Below are positions 55,614-63,144 of a stretch of 64,000 nt of DNA, piece after piece. Positions within the stretch are counted from its first letter, which is position 1; the number at the start of each line of letters is the position of its first letter. The notes beneath the pieces were generated by a model that ran no database searches, was not told the origin of the DNA, and was given only the letters and a program-made list of their open reading frames with translations. Source of the DNA: Streptomyces sp. BA2 (GTDB lineage Bacteria; Actinomycetota; Actinomycetes; Streptomycetales; Streptomycetaceae); NCBI RefSeq assembly GCF_009769735.1, contig NZ_WSRO01000002.1:5902001-5966000 (forward strand), written 5' to 3'. A program made the translations under genes and the position numbers.

Positions 55614-56855
55614 CTAGAACGCGCCATTCGGATTTATTCGCCCGATTTTCTGGGATTGTTCCACGCTGTTTCGGCCAACTGCCTGCGCGGGCACCTCGGC
55701 TACGAGGCGGAACCAGCCCCCGCAGTCCGGAGGCGTCTCCTTCTCGCGCTCGGTGATCAGCCGGCCGCCGATCTCGTCGAGCCGCTGCTTCAGGTTGCCG
55801 AGGCCGTTTCCGCTGTCCGGAGAGGGATCGTGATAGTCGTCCACCACACCGTCGTTGATGAGGGTGAGGCGTGCTGTCCCGTCGTCGACCACCGCGGTGA
55901 TGCCGCAGCGTGACGCCTTGCTGTGACGCAGCAGATTGGTGACGCCTTCGCGCAGGACGGTGGCGAGCGCCGTGCCGGCATGTGAGCTGATCTCCTCGAT
56001 GGCGGGAGCGAGGACCACCTCGACCTCGACCTCCGCGGCGTCGAGCACCGACTGGGCCGACGACACCTCGGACACGAGTGACATGTCGCGGTAGCTGCGG
56101 GCCACCCTGCGGACGTCGCTGAGCGCCTGCCGGGAGATGGCGAGGACCTCCTCCACCTCCTGGTCGGCACGGGGGTGCTGGGCGCGGATCAGCCGCTGGA
56201 GGAGCTCGCTCTTGAGGACGATCGCGGAGATGCTGTAGCCGAGGAGATCGTGCAAGTCCCTTGCCAGGCGCAGGCGTTCACCGGCGACCGCCATCCTGGC
56301 TATCTCCGCGCGAGCGGCGTACACCTCGTCGACGAGGGACGAAAGGCGGGACAGGCCGTAGATCACCAGGCCGGTCAGCAGGGTGCTCTGGCACATGTAG
56401 ACGAGATCGATCACCGACATCCCCGCGGTGACCCCCGGGATCAGCAGGCTCAGCCCGGTCACCCCGTAGAGCGGCCAGGCCACCCGGGGCCTGAGCAGGA
56501 GCAGCAGCGATCCGCCGAGGAAGCCCGCCATCGCCCCCCACAGGATGCCGAAGAAGACCAGGGGCAGATACGTGAGGAGCGCCTGGGCGCCCAGCGTCGC
56601 TGCCTTCGCCCACGTGGAGGCGCGGTCGGCTCCTGGCCTGGAGTGCACGAGTTGCAGGCCGAAGACGGCGGAGAGCGTGACGAGTCCGGTGATGAGTTCG
56701 GGCGCGGAGGGCTTCTGGCTCATCAGGTTGATCGCGGTGATGCCGAGATAGCAGATGAGCGCCGCCAACAGGATGACGTGGGCCAGCCGGGGGGCAGGCC
56801 GGAGGCTCCATCTGGAACCAGCCACGTCAGACGTGTCCTTGGTGTCGCTGTGCAT
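55614..56855 (-). CDS. sensor histidine kinase (HisKA_3 type)
   Basis: 413 residues. The N-terminal half has five to six helices with short loops (HVILLAALICYLGITAINL to CQSTLLTGLVIYGLSRL). The dimerisation helix has LRLARDLHDLLGYSISAIVL with the phospho-His, and the HATPase has VLREGVTNLLRHSKASR and GNGLGNLKQRLDEIGG. It pairs with the response regulator downstream. Kinases of this kind sense membrane-active or cell-wall signals. It is the second gene after the cyclodehydratase on the same strand. Confidence 0.92.
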   Translation of the reverse strand: MHSDTKDTSDVAGSRWSLRPAPRLAHVILLAALICYLGITAINLMSQKPSAPELITGLVTLSAVFGLQLVHSRPGADRASTWAKAATLGAQALLTYLPLVFFGILWGAMAGFLGGSLLLLLRPRVAWPLYGVTGLSLLIPGVTAGMSVIDLVYMCQSTLLTGLVIYGLSRLSSLVDEVYAARAEIARMAVAGERLRLARDLHDLLGYSISAIVLKSELLQRLIRAQHPRADQEVEEVLAISRQALSDVRRVARSYRDMSLVSEVSSAQSVLDAAEVEVEVVLAPAIEEISSHAGTALATVLREGVTNLLRHSKASRCGITAVVDDGTARLTLINDGVVDDYHDPSPDSGNGLGNLKQRLDEIGGRLITEREKETPPDCGGWFRLVAEVPAQAVGRNSVEQSQKIGRINPNGAF

Positions 56856-57034
56856 CCTCGAAGTGCTCCTCTTCTGCCAGGAGAGCGTACGAGAGCGCGT
56901 CCTTGCGGGCGCTCCCGAACCCCGGGCCCGTGGTATTCGGCCACAACGCTCGTCCAGCAGACCTTACGTGGGATGTCCGCGCATCAGCCCCTTCCGGAAA
57001 AAACCGTGCTTTCACATCAACTCGTGGGGCAGAA

Positions 57035-57064
57035 CTCAGAGTTTGCGTGGTCGCAAGCTCTGAG
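57035..57064 (-). terminator. hairpin between the cyclodehydratase and kinase genes
   Basis: CTCAGAGTTTGCG / CGCAAGCTCTGAG, 13 bp with one mismatch and loop TGGT, about 65 bp beyond the cyclodehydratase stop. It may end the precursor-cyclodehydratase transcript or dampen read-through into the kinase gene. The stretch to 57126 also holds a run of GTCAGAC-type 12-bp repeats. Confidence 0.5.
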
Positions 57065-57126
57065 AAATGCCGCCCGTGTTAGACGAACTGTCAAATGAAC
57101 GGTCAGACCAAGTGTCAGGTCAACTC

Positions 57127-59550
57127 TCAGACGAACAGCGGGATCGGGTTGAGTTCCTCGTACGGCGTCGGTTCCGCGATCCGGCCGAGCGCTACGGGAA
57201 CGTCGTAGAGGCGGCCTGGCGCGTATCTCGCCCAGAAGTGCCGGAGGCCGGGCACGACGACCTTGACCACGGGAAGCCCGATGTCGGGGCGGGTCTGGTC
57301 GAGTACGAGCAGATCCATGCCGTGCGAGGCGAGCAGGCCGGTGGCCGCCGAGAGGTCGTCCCGCAGGTCGTCCCTCGCGGTGTAGTCCCAGGAGCCCGGT
57401 GCCCTGCGGGCCGTGTCGGGTGCGGGGGTCAGATAGGGCTGTGTGGCCGTCGTCTCGCGCAGCCACCAGTTCATGGCTTCCGGCTGGTCGACGCGGTAGC
57501 CGGAGCCGTCGGGACGCGCCCCCGAGACGGCGGGGAGCAGCTGCCCCATCTCCGTCAGGGCCCGGCGCAGCGCGATGCGGGGATCGAGGTGGGCGCCGAA
57601 GCCGAAGATGATGTCCTCGGACGGTTTGTCGGTGCGCCGGGAGAGGGCCGCGACGACGGGGATGCCGAGGTCGGACGTGAGGTCGAGCGCCCAGACCTCG
57701 CGGTTGAACCGGCAGTAGCCGGCGCGCAGTTGGTCGATGTACGGCTCGGCGAAGGCGTGCAGGTCGATGCCGGGCTGGCGTGTGCGGTTGTACCACCACA
57801 GGGCCACCGCGTCACGTTCGACCAGTTCGAGGAAGCCCTGGAGCACGGCGTCCTCGAAGCTGCTGCCCGCCGCGTTGCCGTTGGAGTCGGCGATCGGCTC
57901 GTGCGCGGACACCGCGTCGGCGGGGAAGTACAGCATGTTGGTCGGCAGGAGCCGGTGCGTGCCCGTGGCCAGGGACCACAGGGGTGTCCAGTCGACGGGG
58001 CGGTTCTCGTCGAAGCGTTCCGGTACGTGGGTGAAGGGCGAGCGGGCCGCGTTCCAGCGCGGCCGGTCGCGGAACTGCCGGTCGTCGTACAGCTGGCAGG
58101 AGTTGGGGTGCAGCGCCACGTCCCCGAGGCCGCGGAAGGTGTCGCGCACCACCGCCTCGTCGCCGCGCCGGGTCCCGCTGTACCGCTCGATGGCCTCGCC
58201 CAGGGCGCTGACCTTCGCCTCCTCGGCGGTCAGGCCCTTGCCGCCGCTGAGCGAACGGAGTCCCGCGCGCAGGCCGGAGAGGGTGCTCGCCTCCATGGCG
58301 AGGTTCTGGCCCGACACATAGGCCTGGGTGAAGTCGGGGGCGCCGGGGGCCCGGCGGATCTCCTTCACCACGCCCGTGACCGGGCCGACCAGGTGGCCGT
58401 AGCGCTCCAGCATCCGAGCGGTGCCGAGCGCGCGATGCCCGCCGCCCGTGCCGTCCGCCGACTTCGGGCGGCTCCGCGGTTCGGTGGGCCGCCAGCCGCG
58501 CTCGCTCATGAGCGTCGGGTCGCCGCATGCCGCGCACTGCGGGATGCGGGACACCGGGTGGGTGGCGGTCTGCAGCGTGAGGGTGTCGAGGGTGCGTACG
58601 GCGTTCTGCTCCGGACTGCGAAGACCGCTCGCCCACTTGACCGCTTCGAGTACAGCGGCTTGTACGGCAAGGGCACGCCCGGTCGGCAGGTCGGCCGCCG
58701 GCCTGGCCACCGGGTGGTCAAGCCGCAGTGCGCGCTGCAAGGGCAGTTCGGTGGTGCGGTGGCCGCGAAGACGGGTCGCGAGACACGACCAGCAGGGTCC
58801 GTCGTCGGGGCGGAACACCGGCCCGAACCAGGGCTCGGGCCCGCCAAGGCGTACGAGGAGCCAGGGGCGCCCCGTCGCCCGGTGCTCGGCGTCCACCTCG
58901 CGCAGGCCGGGGGAGAGATAGTCGTCGCACAGGACGATGCTGAGGCAGGCCTCCTGCGCCGAGTCCGTGACCCGGAGGCCCGAGGCCGCGCAGGCCTCGC
59001 GGATACCGGCCTCGCGGATACGGGCCTCGCGGACACCGGCCTCGTCAGCGAGGCCGGGTGTTCCGGGTGTTCCGGGTGTTCCGGGAGGCCCAGCCGGCCC
59101 CGGAAGCGCCACGATCCGCACCGCCGCCCGCGCCGCCTCTTCGGTGGCGCGGGCACCGTCGAGGCCCGCGAGGTCCCAGTAGGCCTCGGCGGCCCGGTCG
59201 GCCCGTGACCTGCTGGGTTGCCGCTGGAAGCGCAGAAGACCGGCGTCGGCGAGCACCCGCAGTGCGTCGCCGACCTCCTCCGAGGTCAGGGAGGAGGCGG
59301 CGGCGCGGGCGATGGCGGCCGGTGTGCGGGTCCCGTCGAGCAGGGGGGCCAGCGCTTCCGCCTGTGCTCCGCGCAGTGCCGTGATCCCGGAGTGCGACAC
59401 CAGATAGGCCGCCTCTCCGGGGACGACCGCGCAGCGCAGATGGCTCTTGAACTCGACGAACGCGGCCTCGTCGCCCGTAACCGCGGTCTCGTCCCCCGTA
59501 ACCGCGGCCCCGACCCCCGTGACCGCGGTCTCGTCCCCCGTGACCGTCAT
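57127..59550 (-). CDS. fused E1-like/YcaO azoline cyclodehydratase (TOMM maturase)
   Basis: 807 residues. A repetitive start (VTGDETAVTG motif repeated, residues 3-28) is followed by a winged-helix leader-binding (RRE) segment to about 108 and an E1/ThiF-like domain to about 345. The latter carries a zinc tetrad C253, C256, C339, C342 (PCWSC, QCAACGD). The YcaO ATPase has EAIERYSGTR, SSFEDAVLQGFLELVERDAV, ALWWYNR, FGFGAHLDPRIALRRALTE and the proline-rich end NPIPLFV, typical of azoline-forming YcaO proteins. It would convert Cys/Ser/Thr of a precursor peptide to thiazolines or oxazolines using ATP. The ATG at 59550 overlaps the precursor stop (ATGA). Confidence 0.9.
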   Translation of the reverse strand: MTVTGDETAVTGVGAAVTGDETAVTGDEAAFVEFKSHLRCAVVPGEAAYLVSHSGITALRGAQAEALAPLLDGTRTPAAIARAAASSLTSEEVGDALRVLADAGLLRFQRQPSRSRADRAAEAYWDLAGLDGARATEEAARAAVRIVALPGPAGPPGTPGTPGTPGLADEAGVREARIREAGIREACAASGLRVTDSAQEACLSIVLCDDYLSPGLREVDAEHRATGRPWLLVRLGGPEPWFGPVFRPDDGPCWSCLATRLRGHRTTELPLQRALRLDHPVARPAADLPTGRALAVQAAVLEAVKWASGLRSPEQNAVRTLDTLTLQTATHPVSRIPQCAACGDPTLMSERGWRPTEPRSRPKSADGTGGGHRALGTARMLERYGHLVGPVTGVVKEIRRAPGAPDFTQAYVSGQNLAMEASTLSGLRAGLRSLSGGKGLTAEEAKVSALGEAIERYSGTRRGDEAVVRDTFRGLGDVALHPNSCQLYDDRQFRDRPRWNAARSPFTHVPERFDENRPVDWTPLWSLATGTHRLLPTNMLYFPADAVSAHEPIADSNGNAAGSSFEDAVLQGFLELVERDAVALWWYNRTRQPGIDLHAFAEPYIDQLRAGYCRFNREVWALDLTSDLGIPVVAALSRRTDKPSEDIIFGFGAHLDPRIALRRALTEMGQLLPAVSGARPDGSGYRVDQPEAMNWWLRETTATQPYLTPAPDTARRAPGSWDYTARDDLRDDLSAATGLLASHGMDLLVLDQTRPDIGLPVVKVVVPGLRHFWARYAPGRLYDVPVALGRIAEPTPYEELNPIPLFV

Positions 59551-59726
59551 GCGTGGGAGAGCTCGGTGCCCGCGTTGGTGCCGGACAGGAGGGTGCAGAA
59601 GGTGAACAGGGCCACCGAGTCGTCGGCGCTCGTGTCGAGGTGGTCCACGACGAGTGCGGGGCGCGGGGAGGTGTGGCTGTCCGCGGCGGCGGGGAGCGTG
59701 AGTGCGCCGGCAATGATCTCGATCAT
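59547..59726 (-). CDS. candidate RiPP precursor peptide
   Basis: 59 residues from ATG 59726 (AAGGA 8 nt upstream; the GTG at 59732 is too close to it). The leader-like part has MIEIIAGALTLPAAADSHTS and an acidic VVDHLDTSADDS. The C-terminal part, SVALFTFCTLLSGTNAGTEL then SHA, is rich in Cys/Ser/Thr/Gly, as expected for a core modified by a YcaO cyclodehydratase. The stop overlaps the start of the cyclodehydratase gene, so both are made together. I know of no described class with this core sequence. Cleavage site and product are unknown. Confidence 0.7.
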   Translation of the reverse strand: MIEIIAGALTLPAAADSHTSPRPALVVDHLDTSADDSVALFTFCTLLSGTNAGTELSHA

Positions 59727-59732
59727 CAGCAC

Positions 59733-60072
59733 GTTCCTTTTCGGTCTGGGGAGGCGTTCTCCGTTGCCAGGATCTTCATACGGGGAAAGCGCCCGCAGAA
59801 AGTGAAGGGCTCATCAGTGAGGGGTGAGACTTTCCCATACCCCGCCTTCATATTTCACTCCGTGGTCGCCGCAGGCCTGCGGCGATAATCGGAAACCTCC
59901 ATTCAGCTTCGCCCCGTCTCATGGCATGGGCTCTTCTGGAGGAATCGATTCCGGTGCTGTGATTTCTTCACGGGGTGTGACGTGGTCACATCCCGGAGCA
60001 GAGAAACCCACCCCGAACGCCGGTACGCACCCACTGTTTCAAGCCCCGGCCCGAATGGAATCTTCGGTGTCC
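59733..60072. other. divergent intergenic region of two biosynthetic operons
   Basis: Must hold the promoters for the precursor-cyclodehydratase genes (minus strand) and the thioesterase operon (plus strand). It is less GC-rich near 59810-59960. No dyad operator stands out. A 5' extension of the thioesterase frame to 59824 is open but shows poor codon use. Confidence 0.4.
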
Positions 60073-60852
60073 ATGAGGGTCACCGAGACGCCGTATCTGC
60101 CGCAGCCGGCACACACCGCAGCCGCGGGGCCGAACCTGTTCTGCCTGCCGTGTGCGGGCGGCGGTGCCTCCGCCTATGCGCGGTGGCAGCAGGAGCTCGA
60201 CGCGCGCGGCGCCGGAGTCCAGGTGCGGCCGGTGCAGCCGCCGGGCCGTGAAGAGCGCGCCCACGAAACGAGGTTCACCGACCTGGACGCGCTGGTGGAG
60301 GAGATGGACGAGCAGCTGGACGACGCGTTCTCGCGGCCCCATCTGCTCTATGGACACAGCATGGGGGCGTTCATCGCCCACGCGCTGACCCTGCGCAGGC
60401 AGCGGCGGGGGGCCGCGCTGCCGCGGGCGCTCATCCTCAGCTCCCACCGCGCACCCCACATACCGCCCAACCGAATCCTGGATCCGGCGGCGGACGACGA
60501 GGAACTCGCCACGAGGCTTGCGGAACTGGGGGGAATTCCTCCGGAGTTGGCGGCGCGGCGCAGATTCCGTCAGCGCTTCATGCCGCTGGTCCGGGACGAC
60601 CTCAGGCTCTGCTCGGGGGTCGTGAAAGAGAACGAGATCGAACCGCTGCGAGTGCCTCTGCGCCTGTTCGTCGGGGAGCGGGACCGGTTGGTGCCGGTTC
60701 ACAAGATGGCCGCTTGGTCGGAGCACGGAAGCAGGGGGGCCGAGCTGCGCACGATGCCGGGCGGACACTTCTTCGTCCGCTCCCAGGAGAGCGCCTTGTT
60801 GGAAGAACTCGCCGGGGTGCTCAGCGAGTTCGGTGCCGTACCGGCCGAGTAA
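60073..60852 (+). CDS. type II thioesterase (alpha/beta hydrolase)
   Basis: 259 residues from ATG 60073 (ATG 60055 is possible). Thioesterase II fold: NLFCLPCAGGGASAYARWQ, catalytic Ser in LLYGHSMGAFIAHAL, Asp in LRLFVGERDRLVP, and the catalytic His in MPGGHFFVRSQE. Such enzymes hydrolyse acyl groups from carrier proteins or CoA in natural-product assembly. No carrier protein is seen in the window, so it may edit acyl-CoA or act in trans. Confidence 0.88.
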   Translation: MRVTETPYLPQPAHTAAAGPNLFCLPCAGGGASAYARWQQELDARGAGVQVRPVQPPGREERAHETRFTDLDALVEEMDEQLDDAFSRPHLLYGHSMGAFIAHALTLRRQRRGAALPRALILSSHRAPHIPPNRILDPAADDEELATRLAELGGIPPELAARRRFRQRFMPLVRDDLRLCSGVVKENEIEPLRVPLRLFVGERDRLVPVHKMAAWSEHGSRGAELRTMPGGHFFVRSQESALLEELAGVLSEFGAVPAE

Positions 60853-60878
60853 TCCCATTCTCGAAAGGAACACGGAAC

Positions 60879-61529
60879 GTGAAGATAGTGATCGCCCGGC
60901 GGGGGACTCCGGTCTGGCTGGAATCCGCATCGCTGGTCAGCAAGGTGTTCGGGACGAGTTTCGGGGCCCAGGTGACCCCGGATCCGGATCAGTTCATCGC
61001 GTACGTAGGACGGCAGGACGGCGGCCCCGACGAGGTGGAGGCCTGCATCGGGATCTCCTTCCCGGAGAACGGCCCGGTCTTCCTGGAGCGTTACCTGGAC
61101 GGGTCGATCGAGGACGCGCTGTGCGAGGCGGCAGGACAGGAGGTGCGACGGCATCAGATCATCCAGCTCGGCAGCGTCGCATCGGTCGCGAACCTGGCGG
61201 GCGCGGAGATCTACCGCGCGCTTCCGCTGATCCAGGCCTGCCTGGGCCGGTCGTACGCCGCCATGACGATGACCAACCGGTCCGCGGCGCTCGCGAAGCG
61301 CCTCGGCCTCATCACCCACCGGCTGTGCGACGCCGACGGCACGCGCCTGGGCGCCGAGGAACTGGCCCGCTGGGGAACCTTCTACGACCAGCGGCCCGCC
61401 GTGCGCTGGGGGCGCCTGGCCGACCACTCCCAGCAGCTGGTCACGGGGGTCGAACGCTACGCACTCGACTCCGTCGACATCCGCCTGCTCTCCTCCCGGA
61501 ACCGAACGGAGCTGACCCGTGCTGCCTGA
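60879..61529 (+). CDS. thermostable hemolysin (T_hemolysin) family protein, GNAT-like fold
   Basis: 216 residues from GTG 60879. Conserved elements: DQFIAYVGRQDG, EACIGISFPENGPVFLERYL, QIIQLGSVASVANLAGAEIYRAL and MTNRSAALAKRLGLITHRLCDA. Despite the historical name, the family is acyltransferase-like in fold. It is regularly found with acyl-CoA ligases and dioxygenases in biosynthetic clusters. Here it may transfer a fatty acyl or similar group activated by the next gene's product. The true reaction is unknown. Confidence 0.7.
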   Translation: MKIVIARRGTPVWLESASLVSKVFGTSFGAQVTPDPDQFIAYVGRQDGGPDEVEACIGISFPENGPVFLERYLDGSIEDALCEAAGQEVRRHQIIQLGSVASVANLAGAEIYRALPLIQACLGRSYAAMTMTNRSAALAKRLGLITHRLCDADGTRLGAEELARWGTFYDQRPAVRWGRLADHSQQLVTGVERYALDSVDIRLLSSRNRTELTRAA

Positions 61530-63144
61530 CGTCATGCCGCACACCACTTCCCTGGCGGCCGGGCTCCTGAAGCGTGCCGAGAGCGACGCGGTCATGGTCG
61601 AGGTGCTCTCCTCCACCGGCGGGCCAGGAACCCGGCACACCTACCGTGAACTCATCGGCGCCGCCCGTGTGTTCGCCGCCGACCTGCGCCGGCGCGGGGA
61701 GGTACTCGGCCGCCCCGTACGGGTGGGGCTGCTCGCCGAGAACTCCGCGCAGTGGGTGGTCGCCGACCTCGCGGCGCTGTTCGCGCGGGCCGTGGAGATC
61801 CCGGTCCCCACGGCCTTCACCGCCGAACAGGCCTCCTCGCTGCTCGCCGACGCCGACATCTGTCTGGTCGACGCGTGCGGGGAGCAGTGGCTGGAGCGCG
61901 CCGCCGCCGCGGGGGACCGGGTCCTGCCCGCGGGCTGCCCGGTCGTCGGGGTCGACCTGCCGGGGCTCATCGACGCCGCTACCGACGGCCAACTCCCCTC
62001 GCTCGAAGCCGAGATCGCCGCGGCGGAAGCCGCCGGCGACGCCGTCGTCAAGGTGGTGCACACCTCGGGCACGACGTCCGCCCCCAAGGGCGTACGGGTC
62101 AGGCTGTACGGCATGGAGGCACTGCTCGCCTCGCTCGGCGGCCGGGTCGACGACGCGGTCTTCGCCCGCTATCTCTCCGTGGTTCCGCTGAGTCTGCTCA
62201 TCGAACAGGTCGCGGGCCTCTACATGCCCTTCCTGAACGGCGGCAGCGTCACCTTCCTGCCGCCGGGCACCGCCCTGATCGGCACCGTGGCCGACGCGGG
62301 CCCCCGCATGCTGTCGCTGCTCCGCCAGGCGCAGCCCACCGCCATGGTCGTACCGCCCACCGTCGCGGGCCTGCTGCTCGGACTGTGCGAACAGAACCCC
62401 ACGGAGGACCTGGCCCAGCGCAGGCACCGGCTCTTCGGCCACACCGGTCCCGTCTTCATCGCCTGTGGCGGCGCGCCCGTCTCGCTCGACGTCCTCGAGC
62501 GCCTCGAAGCGTTCGGGATCCCCTTGTACGAGGGGTACGGGCTGAGCGAGAACAGCTCGGTCGTGGCCTGGAACTTCCCCGGACAGTTCCGGTTCGGCAC
62601 GGTGGGGCGGCCGCTCGACCACGTACGGGCGCGCTTGGCGCAGGACGGTGAACTCCTCATCCAGAGCACGTCGTTGTTCGACGGATACACCCAGGAGGAC
62701 CCCTCGAGCGTGGTCGTCGACGACCAAGGGTGGCTGCACACCGGCGACCTGGCCACCATCGACGACGACGGCTATATCCGGATCACCGGCCGCAAGAAGA
62801 GCCTGGTCATCACGGCCGCGGGACGCAATCTGTCCCCCGAGTGGGTCGAGGCCCGCTACCGCGAGCTCGGCTTCGTGCGCGAGGCGGCCGTCGTCGCGGA
62901 CGGCCTGGACGAGGTGCTCGGGCTCTTCGTGATCGACGCCGGTACGGACCGCGTGGAGGCCCGCCGCCAGATCGAGGAGTTCGGCGCCGGACGCCTCTCC
63001 GCCATCGAACGGGCCACCTCCGTACGCCTCATGGCCGAGGACGACCCGGAGTACACCGCCTTCTTCACCGTGACCGGACGCCCCCGCAGGGACGCCGTCC
63101 GCGACCTGCTGACCCGCACCGCACCCGAGGAGATCACCGCATGA
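61519..63144 (+). CDS. AMP-dependent acyl-CoA synthetase/ligase
   Basis: 541 residues from GTG 61519 (GGAG 7 nt upstream), overlapping the previous gene by 11 nt. ANL family: phosphate loop VVHTSGTTSAPKGVRV, YEGYGLSENSSVVAWN (A5), WLHTGDLATIDDDGYIRITG and GRKKSLVITAAGRNLSPEWVE (A7-A8 with hinge). The C-terminal lysine loop differs from standard long-chain ligases. It likely activates a fatty or aryl acid to an adenylate for CoA or carrier. Overlaps at both ends indicate an operon. Confidence 0.9.
   Translation: MLPDVMPHTTSLAAGLLKRAESDAVMVEVLSSTGGPGTRHTYRELIGAARVFAADLRRRGEVLGRPVRVGLLAENSAQWVVADLAALFARAVEIPVPTAFTAEQASSLLADADICLVDACGEQWLERAAAAGDRVLPAGCPVVGVDLPGLIDAATDGQLPSLEAEIAAAEAAGDAVVKVVHTSGTTSAPKGVRVRLYGMEALLASLGGRVDDAVFARYLSVVPLSLLIEQVAGLYMPFLNGGSVTFLPPGTALIGTVADAGPRMLSLLRQAQPTAMVVPPTVAGLLLGLCEQNPTEDLAQRRHRLFGHTGPVFIACGGAPVSLDVLERLEAFGIPLYEGYGLSENSSVVAWNFPGQFRFGTVGRPLDHVRARLAQDGELLIQSTSLFDGYTQEDPSSVVVDDQGWLHTGDLATIDDDGYIRITGRKKSLVITAAGRNLSPEWVEARYRELGFVREAAVVADGLDEVLGLFVIDAGTDRVEARRQIEEFGAGRLSAIERATSVRLMAEDDPEYTAFFTVTGRPRRDAVRDLLTRTAPEEITA

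Noticed and set aside
56973..57098. 41-codon plus-strand ORF as a second precursor peptide
   Set aside because: It lies on the opposite strand from the maturase, has no good ribosome binding site, and its sequence lacks a Cys/Ser/Thr-rich core.
57067..59208. 713-codon open frame on the plus strand
   Set aside because: It is the antisense of the cyclodehydratase gene; high GC in the third codon position keeps the opposite frame open, and the translation shows no domain.
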